NCBI RefSeq assembly: GCF_019679435.2
Contig: NZ_CP139781.1
Span: 2,852,001-2,916,000 of the forward strand
Reading direction: 5' to 3'
Source of the DNA: Actomonas aquatica
Lineage (GTDB): Bacteria > Verrucomicrobiota > Verrucomicrobiia > Opitutales > Opitutaceae
DNA length: 64,000 nucleotides
Position 1 is the stretch's first letter, and each line of letters begins with the position of its first letter. Below the pieces are notes generated by a model that ran no database searches, was not told where the DNA came from, and saw only the letters and a program-made list of their open reading frames with translations. Positions 11,901 to 23,900 of the stretch are shown here, one piece after another. Both the position numbers and the translations under genes were made by a program.

Positions 11901-14900
11901 GACCGTTCATCGCCACGCGGAAGGAGCCGCCCTCATCCAGCGTGAGCCCGGGCACCTCGATGCCCCCCACGGTGTAGCTCGCAATGGTCGTCGCTTCGGT
12001 AAAGGTGCTGACCCGTAGGTGGTAGTCGCCGTTCAGCGTGAGCCCGGGGATGCCGGCGCCGCCGACTAATTCGAGATCGAGATCAAACCCGACGCCCGCA
12101 TCGGCGATGAACACAAAGCCGGTCGCTTCGTAACTGAACGGCGTCCAGTCTCCGAGCGTCATGTCGTAGGTGCCACGCACGAGGCCACCGATCACGCGGT
12201 TGGTGCTGTCGATGGTGAAGAGCACGTTGCTCTCGATCGTCTGCCCCAGGACCCCAAACGAAAGCAGCGCGCCCATACTGAAGGAGCCCGCGCGCAGCGT
12301 CTCCTCTCCCACCATCTGGTCGTCGCTGGTGGTGTTGATGGTGAGCGTCCAACGGTTCTCGTAGTCGGGCGTGAGATCGACTCCAGCGACGGTGATCGGA
12401 TTCACCACATCGGCCAGCGTGCCCAGCCCATAGACCCCACCCGGGGTGAGGTTGAGTTCGATCGAGGCTTCGCCGTTGTAGAGGGCGATCTCATCACTCA
12501 CGCCGGCAATCGCCGGCAGGCCGAAGAAGATGTCCAGGTCGCCGCCGAGCAACAGTCCGTGCTCATCGACACGGAAGATCATCGCGCCGGTCACACTCGC
12601 CACCCCGATCGAGAGCGAATCTTCGCTATAAACCTCGAGGTAGTGACCCGCCTCCAAGACCACCTCGCCGAGCACCACTTCCTCACCGGTGGTGTTGATG
12701 CGCAGCATGCGCACCTGGTCGAGGCCGATCGTGTCGACTTGCAGACCCAGCGTATCCAAACCGCTGAGACCGACCGGTGCGTTGAGAATGACCGCGCCCG
12801 CGATACCGTTGGCCTTGATGGAGAGGCCACCCTGCGTCTGGTAGCGTAGCAGGCTGATATCCGTGCCCGGCAACCCGAGGACGAAATCTGCACTGGTCAC
12901 CAACTCGATACCGGTCTCGCCCACCTCGAGCACGTAGTATCCTTCGAACCAACCCGGACCGAGATAGATCGCGCCCTCGGTGGCGATGCGCAGGTAGCGA
13001 CCGGCGTCCAAGGTGACACCGTTGATGGTCTGCTCAGCGCCCGTGGTATTGAAGAGAATCGTCGCGGCTTGTTCGGCCCCCATCGGCAACTCGATTTCGA
13101 ACAGCGAAAGGGATTCCTGTGCCCCCATATCCACGTCGATGGCGGCTACCACCCCGTCCGGTCCGATCCGCATCCCGCCGGTCGCTCCCACCCGGAAGAG
13201 CTCCACCGGATCGCCACCGATCACCGCGGGGAATTCCGCGATCATATCCGTGGCAAGGAGCAGTTCGGCGGTTTCGTTTTCCACCGACAGGCTGAAGTCA
13301 CCTTCGAAGCGCGTGACGCCGTAAGTCAGGCTCGAGCTGAACAGCACGCGGGCGTAGTGCCCGGCCTCGAGATCGATGCCCTCGATGGTTTGCGCCGCGC
13401 CCGTGGTGTTGATGCGCAACGCAAAGTTGGTCTCGGTGTCGAGGTTCAGACCGACCGATTCGAAGTTAATGTCGTTGGGCACCACATCGAGCGCGGCCAC
13501 CAGACCATCGAGCCCAAGGTGCATGCCGCCGACGGCCGTGAGGTTCATCAGCGTCAGCTCGCCGACCGCAATCTCGGCCGAAGCGTCCATAGTCAGCGCC
13601 ACGCCTTCGCCACTGGCCACAAGGGTGAAGGTGCCCACCAGCGAAAGCCCGGCGGCGTGGAACGTGCCAATCGCGCCAATTCCCACGGTCGGCCCCGCCG
13701 GCAACTCGCGATCGCCGAGCGTGTAGGGCACGGGGCGCGTGTTGACTTCGACGAAGAAGTAGAAGTCGGCCGAGAAGTAGTCTTGGAAAACCGGAACGCC
13801 TCCGGTCAGGGCGAGGTTCAGGTAACCCGCCGCGCCGAGCAGCGTGAGTTCGATTTCGCCCGTTCCAGTAAAACTCAACACCGGCTCGTTCGCTGGCCCC
13901 AGATTGACCGCAAAGTCACTGATCATCGTCACACTGCCCAAGGTGCTCTCGAAGCCGAAGGTGCCATCGAGCGCGAGCCCACCGATCACCGCCTGGCCTT
14001 CGATGTTGAAGCGCAGGATCGGGCCGGGCGGGATCTCACCCTGTTGCTCGGCCGTGGTGTTGATCATGATCTGCGCCGCACCACTCAGCTCGAGTCCGGG
14101 CACATTGATACCGAGGTCAGCCAGGGAGAGTTCGAGGTCGATCTGCTCGATGATGCCCGGGATATCCAACTCGATCTCAAACTCGAGTGGCACCCGGAAG
14201 AGTTCGTCGCCCCCCGCGCGGAAAATCAGCGCGGCCGAAGCAGCGAAACCGATGCCCGTCGTGGAGGCATTGAGCGTATACACGCCGTCGATCTCCCAGT
14301 TACCGATGACCAGCGCACCCGTCGCGATGATGCGCGCCCCCAGACCCGCCGCCACCCCGTTGATCTCCTCTTGAGTGGTGTTGAGCGATAGCTCGTAACT
14401 GGTCGCCGCACTGAAGCCAAAACCGTAAACCGTCGGCGCGCTGCGCGACTGCGCCAACGCCAGCTGGGCAAAGATCCCGTCGTCGCGAATGAGCAAGGTG
14501 CCGGCGAAGTCAAAGGAAGCGAACTCGATGTCGCCGATGCCGAGACTCACGGAACCCGTGGCCACGGCCGACACGCCGTCGACGGCGGCGGACAAGTCGT
14601 AGGTGCCCACGAAGCGCCATGCGCCCACGATGAGCGCCCCTGCTGCCCGCACATGGGCATATCGACCGGCGTCGAGCGTCACGTCGCCCAGCGTTTGGTC
14701 GGCGTTGGTGGTGTTGACCTGGAGTTGGTTGGTGGCGTCGAAGGAGAAGCCCAGCCCGAGCGAGGGCAGGCCCACACTGGTGTCGATCACCAGGTCGGCC
14801 CAACCGTAGAGTCCACTGGCATCGATGCGGAAGATGCCCTGCGCGTCGTATTGATAGAAAGTGATGTCGGCCACCGCGAGGCGCACCTTGGCTTCGTAGT

Positions 14901-17900
14901 CGAGCTGCACCTGACCATCGGCCACCTGGAAGTCGAACACGCCTTCGAGGTCGACGAGATCCAGCAACTTGAGTGTGCCCTCGGCGCGCACGATGAGATA
15001 CGGCCCGGCCGCACCGATGGATTCACCATCCGCCGACGGAGGACCGCGCGGCAGGTGGATGCGTGTAACCGTGGAACTGGCGGCCAACTGCGACGGCAGG
15101 GAGAAGTCCACGTCCTCGCCGGTCGTATTCATGATAAACTCGTAGTGGCCGTCCAACTCCACCCCGATGGCCGCCAACACGTCGTCGTCCGGATCGAGAT
15201 CGAGGGTAAATTGAGCCGCCATGCCCGGCGCGATGCCGTTCAGCTCCAGATGGAGATAACCTTGCGAATTGAAGCGTAACAACGGCGTGGATACCGGCCC
15301 CGCCAGCAGCGTGCCGCTGGTGAGCACATCGAAGCCGTTGGCCGACCACGTCATGCTGGCCAGCCCCTGCAAGCGGAAGAGCTCGGTGCCACCCGGCGCA
15401 AACGAAAGCAGGCCCTCGACCAAAATGCTGGCTTCGCCCGGACCGACCGTGAAGGTGCGCGGTTCCTCCTGGCCCGCCAGGGTGAGCGAGTAGTCGATCG
15501 CCTCGCTGGTGGTATTGAAGCGCAGCAGCGCGAACGCCTCGATATCGAGGCCGATGCTCTCGAGTTGGGTGAAGTCGGCCGGCGCCAGCGCGAGCATGCC
15601 AGCCAGTTCGATGGTTTCGTCTTCGCCGAAGAAGACGCTGAAGTCGCCCGCCATACCCACCACGTCGCCGAGATACGGCACGGCCGCGCGACCATCGACC
15701 GTGATGTGCAGACTCGGGGCGTTAAGCGCGACCTCGAAGGACACGCCGCCTCCCAGCACGAAGCCCGGAATGCCCGCGATCTCCAGCTGCGCCCCACCCT
15801 CCAAACGAATGATGAACTGCTCGAACGGAGCCGCCGGCGGATTGTCCGGATCGACCGTCTCGCCGAAGTCGAAGGACAGCAGGCCGTAAATCGTCGCCAC
15901 CGGCACCTCGCTCGGCAGCTCGGCAAGGAAGATCACCGTGCCGTCGCCTTCAGTGATGAAGGCGCTCATGTCGATGTAGAGATTGGCCGTGAAGCTGAAG
16001 GAGCCGCCGAGCTGGAACGCACCGCGCGCCAGGAACCGCCCGCGCGAATCCATCTTGAAGTCGGCCTGAATGTTGAAGGTCGCCGTGCTCGCGTAGATCG
16101 AGAAGATGGTGACGCCGCCCTCGATGGTGAAGGGACTGAGCAGCAGGCCGAAGTTGCCCGATTCCGCGTGCGCCGCGATTTGCGTGGCGAGCGAACCTTC
16201 GAGGATCTCACGCCATTCGTTGAAGCCCAGGTCGCCGGACGGAGTGAACTCCGGATGGTCCCGCAAGGCCAGCGGATCGTCGACCGAGGGCAGTTCGGAA
16301 TTGAAAGTGATGCCGCCGCGGAAATCCGTGAACGCGATGCCGACGTAGGGAATCGTGAGCGGCACGGTCGCCTTGATGTAACCCTGCAGCGGACCAAATT
16401 GCGAGAGACCGAGGTAGACCTCCAACCCGCCATAACCGGCGACATTGATCGAGCCACGCACCGCCCCCCACAACACGCCGTCGGCCACCGTCGTGGTGGT
16501 GTCGTCATCGGCGATCTGGTTGCCGGCCGCATCGAGGCGCACCATGCCGAGCACGAGACCCGCCGACACTTCAGCGGAAGCGATTTTGCCGCCCACCGAC
16601 AACGCGACTTCCCCCAGACCGATGATCGGGAAGGCACCCGATTTGAGCGCGCCCACATCGATGACCAACCCTTCGATGCTGCCGTAGAGCGTCAGCTGAC
16701 TGCCCGCGAGATTGTCGATGCCTACCGAGGCGCTCAGCCGCAGCGTAAAGTCGAGTGGATCCGCCGCGAGGTCCGGCCAGGCGAGTTCAAAGACCGACAC
16801 CTCGATCGGCATCCACTCCGGCCACTTGATCAACCCGCTGGCGCTCGCCCCAAACTCGAAGGACACCGCAAAATCTTCGGCCGGAATCAGGGCACCGTTA
16901 GCCGCGACCGCGAAGTTGCGCGCGCTACCACTCAGTCCGACGCCGGGAATGCTCGCCGTAAGCGAACCGACCGACAACAGGACCTCATCTCCCGTGGCGT
17001 CGAAATCAAAGGTCGCCGCCGTCGCCTCCAGCTCAAGCAAACTGCCGAGCGTGACCGACAGGCTGTCCACCGATGCCGACCGCAGGTCCAAAACCGGATC
17101 GGCAAACGTGATGCCGCCCGTGTCCTGATCAACCGTCGTGATGGTGAGACTGAGACCGACCGCGGCGTTGGTCACCTGCACATAGTTGCCCAGCGTGAAA
17201 CTCACCGCGAAGTCCGCATCCACCGCGAGCACGCCCGTCGTCACATCCAGCGATCCCGCGATGGTAGCCGAAACCGCGCCCGACACGTTGCCCGTGCTCG
17301 ATCCCGCCGCGAGCGACAACGAACCACCGAAGTCCGGCACCCACGCACCCTCGGCGTAACCACCCAGCATGATGCTGCCCGAGAAACTGAAGGACTCGCC
17401 CACGTTCAAATCGCTGACGCCGATCTCGATCGGTCCCAAATCCCACGGGGTAATCACGCCGTCGACCACCCGCACGGTGAAGGATACCGTATCCGTGCCA
17501 TCGTCCGCCGTCGTATCGCCGATGCGCAGGATCGGCGTGAACGGCAGCGCACTCAGTTTCGAGAAGTCGAAAACGCCGTCCACCGACAGATCAAAGGCAT
17601 CGAGGCGGAACACTTCGCCCTCATCGCGTTGGCCGTTGCCGTTCGTATCGCCGAGGAAGCGCGCGCCCACGCCATTGAGGTTGAAGGGCAACACACCGGC
17701 CAACGCCAGGCTGTCCGCGAGGCCCGAGGTATCGAGGCTCATCGCCACCGCACTGGGCGCGCCACCCGACGTGAGTTCGAAGCCTGTCACCGTGCCGCCC
17801 ACGCCAAGTCCCGGCAACTCCACCGCGATTTCTCCGAGCGAGAGCACCACGTCACTCGCCGGGCGGATGCTGACCGCCGTCGCGTTAAAGCTCACCAAGC

Positions 17901-20900
17901 CCGGCACGACAAACGCCACACTCGCCGCCTCCAAAATGAAGGGATCCGATTCCGCCGTAAAATCGTAGCTGCCGTTAAAGCCGGTCACACTCGCCGTGAA
18001 ACCGGTGCTGTCCGGGAACAACGCCGCGGCGCCCGCAGACAGGTTGACCGAATCGAGCGAGATCCCCGCACCGGTGATGCTGAAACCACTGAAGCCCACC
18101 GCGACCTCCGACGCACTCAGGATCGAGCCGACCGTCATCTCTCCCGCCGTAGCCTGCACCGACAGATCCAGCAACTCCAGCGCCCCCGACTCCCAAGTGC
18201 GCACCGTAAAGTCCACCGCGATGCCCGCGTCGACAAAGTCGATGCTGTTGCCCAAGCCAAAGGTGATCGCCGTCGACAGGCTGAGCTGCAGCGTGCCCGC
18301 CGCCACGTCGTGGGCGCCACTCACGTCGACGGTGGTCGAGGTCGGTGCGCTGGCGGCGTTGTTTGCCGGGGGCCGCAATGAGGTCAACGTGAGCGCTCCG
18401 CCCAAGGTGCCCGACCAAACGCCCGCCGAATAGCCGCCCAGAGTGACACTGCCGTCGATCTGCAGCAGACTGCCAATCCGCAGCTCCTCGATGCCCAAGG
18501 TGATCGTGGGCGACTCGATGATATGCAGGACGCCCTCTTCCACCTGCACCGTGAAGGCAAACTCGACCGGCGTCGCATCATCGCTGCGCGAGGTCTGATC
18601 CCCGATGACGATGTAGGGGGTGAACGGCAGGGCCGAGAACAGCCCGAAGTTCAGGGTGCCCGCCACCGAGAGGTTGAAGTCCTCGAAGGTGATCCGCTCC
18701 CCTTCCCCGAGCCCGGCCAATGCGACGCGCGTGATGTTCAGCGGCAACAGTCCGGCCAGCTGGAGGTCTTCCGCGAAACCCGAGGTGTCTAGCGTGATGC
18801 TGGTCGCACTCGGCGTGCCGTTGGCGGCGAGTTCAAACCCCGTGACCGAACCATTCACGCCGAGGCTAGGCAGATTGGCTTCAACCGAAGCCAGCGACAT
18901 GATCACCGCATCGTTGGGCGTGAGACTCACGCCGGTCGCGCTGAAGGTAACCTTACCCGCGAGCGCGAAGTCCACCGTTGCGGCGGTCAGCTCAAAGGTG
19001 TCCGGATCGGTGCTGAAGTCGTAGCTGCCCGAGAAGCCCGTGGTCGTCGCGGTGATGCCCAGGCTGTTGCCCGGCAGCAGCGTCGCGCTACCCGCGCTCA
19101 GGCTGATCGAACCCAGCCCCACCCGACTGCCGCTCACGGTCAGGCCGGTAAGTCCCGCAGTCACGTTGCTCGCACTGAAGAGCGACCCTACCGTCAACGT
19201 GCCGATGGCGAGGTTGGCTTCGGCGATTCTGAACACCACGCCGTCGGTCTCATCGTCGCGGATCGTGAAGTTCGTCGTGGCGACCGCCCCACCCAGCGTG
19301 ATCGTAGTGCCGATGCCGAGGTCGAGCGTCGCGGCGGTGTTCACCGTGATGGTGCCCGTGCTCACGTCGACCGAGCCGGTCACTGCAGCCGAGGCGCTAC
19401 CGGTCACCGTGCCGTTCAACGACGTTACCGTGAGCGCACCCGCGAAGGTTCCGCCCCACACGCCGTCGGTGTAACCGCCCAACGTCACGCTGCCGTCGAT
19501 CTCCAGCAGGCTGCCGATCTGCAGTCCCTCGATGCCCAGGCTGATGGTGGGCGTATCCCAAATCTGGATATCGCCGCTATCAAGTCGCACCGTGAAGCTG
19601 AACTCCGCCGCCGTCTCGTCATCGCTACGCGAGGTCTGCCCATCAATCGTGATACTCGGCGTGAACGGCAGGCCGCCCAAGCCACTGAAGTCGATCGTGC
19701 CGGTGACCGTGAGGTCAAAGTTGTCGAAGCCGACTCGTTCGCCCTCCGCCGGCGGCGTCAGCGCGATGGTCGCGATGTTAAACGGCAACACGCCACCCAA
19801 CCCCAGGTTGTCCGCCAGGCCGGACGTATTCAATGTGATGCTGGTCGCCGTCGGCGTGCCGTCGGCAGCAAGTTCAAAACCGGTGATCGATCCACTCACC
19901 CCAAGACCCGGTAGGCTCGCTTCAACCGAAGCCACCGCCATGATCACCGCATCGTTGGGCGTAAGGCTCACGCCGGTCGCGCTGAAGGTCACTTTACCCG
20001 CGAGCGCAAAGTCCACCGTAGCCGCAGTCAGCTCAAAGGTGTCCGGTTCGGTGCTGAAGTCGTAGCTGCCCGAGAAGCCCGTGGTCGTCGCGGTGATGCC
20101 CAGGCTGTTACCCGGCAGCAGCGTCGCCGCACCCGCACTCAGGCTGATCGAGCCCAGCCCCACCCCACTGCCGCTCACCGTCAGGCCGGTCAGCCCCGCC
20201 GACACGTTGCTGGCACTGAAGAGTGACCCGACCGTCAGCGTGCCGATGGCGAGGTTGGCTTCGACGATGCTGAACACCACGCCGTCGGTCTCGTCGTCGC
20301 GGATCGTGAAGTTCGTCGTGGCGACCGCCCCACCAAGCGTGATCGTGGTGCCGATGCCGAGGTCGAGCGTCGCGGCGGTGTTCACCGTGATGGTGCCCGT
20401 GCTCACCTCGACCGATCCGGTCACTGCGGCCGAGGCGCTGCCGGTCACCGTGCCGTTCAGCGACGTGACCGTGAGCGCACCAGCGAAGGTTCCGCCCCAC
20501 ACACCGTCGGTGTAACCGCCCAACGTCACACTGCCATCGATCTCCAACAGGCTGCCAATCTGCAGGCCCTCGATACCCAGGCTGATGGTGGGTGTATCCC
20601 AAATCTGGATATCGCCACTATCGAGCCGCACCGTGAAGCTAAACTCCGCCGCCGTCTCGTCATCACTGCGCGAGGTCTGCCCATCAATCGTGATGCTCGG
20701 CGTGAACGGCAGGCCGCTCAATCCACTGAAGTCGATCGTGCCCGTGACCGTGAGGTCAAAGTTGTCGAAGCCGACCCGTTCCCCTTCCGCCGGCGGCGTC
20801 AGCGCGATGGTCGCGATGTTGAACGGCAACACGCCGCCCAGCCCGAGGCTGTCCGCCAAACCAGACGTATCCAATGTGATGCTGGTCGCCGTCGGTGTGC

Positions 20901-23900
20901 CGTCGGCCGCGAGCTCAAAGCCGGTGATCGATCCACTCACGCCGAGACCCGGCAGGCTCGCGTCAACCGACGCGACCGCCATGATCACTGCATCGTTGGG
21001 CGTGAGGCTCACACCCGTCGCACTGAAGGTAACTTTGCCCGCGAGCGCGAAGTCCACCGTCGCCGCAGTCAGCTCAAAGGTATCCGGATCGGTGCTGAAG
21101 TCATAGCTGCCCGAGAAGCCGGTGGTTGTCGCGGTGATGCCCAGACTGTTGCCCGGCAGCAGCGTCGCCGCACCCGCGCTCAGGCTGATCGAACCGAGCC
21201 CCACCCCACTGCCGCTCACCGTCAGGCCGGTGAGTCCCGCGGTCACGTTGCTGGCAGTGAAGAGTGACCCTACCGTCAGCGTGCCAATCGAGGCCGTGGT
21301 GGTGCTAAAGCTGAGGGCGATGCCATCGCTCTCCGTCGGGGCGATGGTGAAGTTGGCAGTGAGCGCGGTGTCGGTGAACGCGATGGTCGAGCCGATGCCG
21401 AGGTCAAGCGTCGCGCCGGTGTTGACCGTGAGGGTGCCCGTCTCGGCATCAAGCGATCCGGTGACCGTCGCGCTCGCCGAGCCAGTGACGGTCTCATTGA
21501 GGGACGCCACCGTGAGCGTGCCGCCGAAGTCACCGACCCAAACGCCGTCGGTGTAACCGCCCAGCGTGATCTGGCCATCGATGGAAACCAGGTCGCCGAT
21601 CTGCAGATCGCCCACGCCGAGCGTGATGCTCTCCGTTTGCCAAATTTGGAATGAGCCCTCAACGACCCGCAGGGTGACGGCAAAGGCGTCGGTGCCGTCA
21701 TCGAAGGTCTCCGCCCCCACCTCCACGATCGGAGTGAAGGGCAGCGCACTCAGCACGCTGAAGTCGAAGGTTCCGGTGACGGTGAGGTCGAAGGAGTCGA
21801 GCCGGAAGGTCTCGCCCACGTCGCGCACGCCATTGCCATTGGTGTCGCCGAGGAAGTCGACCGCGATGCCCGTGATGCCGAGCGGCAACAGTCCGCCCAG
21901 CTCGAGTCGCTCGGTGAGGCCGACGGTGTCCAACGTGAAGCCCACCGCCGAAGGCGTGCCATCGCTGGCGATCTCGAGCCCGGTGATTTCGCCGGTGATG
22001 CCAAAGGCCGGCAGGTTGGCGGTCAGGTTGGCCGCAGCAAAAACGGTATCACCCTCGGGACGGATCGAGATGCCGGAGGCTTGGAAATCAACCAAACCGT
22101 CGATCGCGAAAGCGAAGGTGTCGGCGGTCAGCGCCAAGCGATCATTCGCCACGCTGAAGTCGTAGGTGCCACTCAGGTTGGTGGCCGAGGCGGTGAAGAT
22201 CTCGCCGTCCGGGAAAAGCACGGCAGCGTCGGCCGCGAGCGTTACGCTATCGGCGGAGACCGCACCATCGAGGAAGGAGAAGCTGTTGAAGCTCAGCGAC
22301 ACTCCACTGAGGGAGAGGGTCGAGCCGATGGAAACACTGTCCAGGTTCAGGCTGCCGGATCCGATCGTCAGGCCATTGGTGCGCAGCGACAGGTTGGCAG
22401 CCGTCAGACTCGGAGGGCCGGTGCTCGGGGCGCTGGTCAGGAAAAGAAGTTCCACCGTAACGTTCTCGATCGAGACGAGCTCCTGCTCGTCGGTCACGTT
22501 GCGTTCGTGCCGCAACACGACACCGGCGGCGGCCACCCGCACGATATTCTCCGCGACGACCTCAAACTGGTCGGCGGTGGTGGAGAATTCCTGAGTGGCA
22601 AAATTGAAGCTGCCGGCGACCGCGATCGAGTCGGCATCGTCACCATCGGTGATGCTGGCGGTGAAGGGCGCCCCGTCCGGACCAAAGGTGCTGTCGCCGC
22701 CGCTGAAGGTCAGCGCGCCCGACCACGTGCCGGCGTTGAGGTCGCTGATCGCCGAAATGCTGGCGCTGAAATCGGCGATGCTCAGATAGGTGCCTCCGGC
22801 GGGATTGGTGATCGCGACGAGGTCGTTGGAATACGTGCCGGTGAAGGCGAGTTGGTCCTGATCGAAGGTCGCGCCCAGACTCACCGTCGGCGCGATCCCG
22901 ACATGACTGAGCACGTCGAGTGCGGTGTCGAAACTGCCGCTGCCGTTAAACGTGGCGGAACTCAGATCGACCGCGAAGCTCCAACTCGCGACATCGAAGC
23001 CGAGCCAGGAGGTCGCACTGCCGCTGCCGGCCAAGGTCCAACTCAGACCGTCGCCCGCCCGCGTGCCGGTGAGGTTGAGGTCGCCCCCGGCCACCTCCGG
23101 CAAACTCAGTTGCGCGCTCAAACCGGGCGTGCCGCCCACGATCGTGACCAGCGTGCCCGAATCGCGCGAGAGCGCATAGGCGTTGGTATAGGCCAGCTGC
23201 AGCGGACCGGAGGTCACCGCGAACTGCGTGTCGACCGTGCCTGCAGCGGTCGCCGTCGTGCCGCCGCTATCGTAATGCAAGCGCACCTCCGTGCCCACCG
23301 TGGTCGTGCCGGTGACATTCACGGTGCGTCCGCCTTGGCGCAAAGAACCCGACAGCGTCGCGCCGCCGGCCAAGGCCAACGCCAGGTAGGTATCGGACAA
23401 CAGATTGAAGGCACCGTCGCGCAGCTCGAAGACGACGTGCTGCACCAGGGTGGCCACCAGATCGAGCACCGCGGTCAAACTCGCCTCGTCGGCAAAGCCC
23501 GCGAAGAGATCACTCGGCTCCACCCAGGCGTTGGCAAATCCCGCCGCGAGCGACCGATCCGTCGCCACGGTGCGGTCAAGGGTGGCGACGAAGTCCACGC
23601 CCGGCGCGCTGGTATCGACCGAATAGCCGGCGTTTTCCAAGGCCGTGATCGTCGAAGCCAGGTCGGTGGCTCCGCTGATAGTCGGCAGCGCCAGCGATCC
23701 CGCGAGCGCGCTAAGATCAAAGAGGTCGTCCAGCTCCGCCGGCAGCGTGGGCACGGTGAAGGTGGCCCCGGTGAGATCGAAGTCGTTCAACATCGTCTGC
23801 AGCGTGGTGCTCGCCGCCCCCAGACCGTCGCCGACCACGGTCGCGGTAGTGTCGGCCGGCTGTCCACCCACCGTGACTACGTTGAAGGTCGTCCCCTGCC

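Noticed and set aside
5900-21300. CRISPR-like or other non-coding arrays
   Set aside because: The repeats are coding, with periods of 315-1041 bp in one continuous frame, and there are no short identical repeats with unique spacers.
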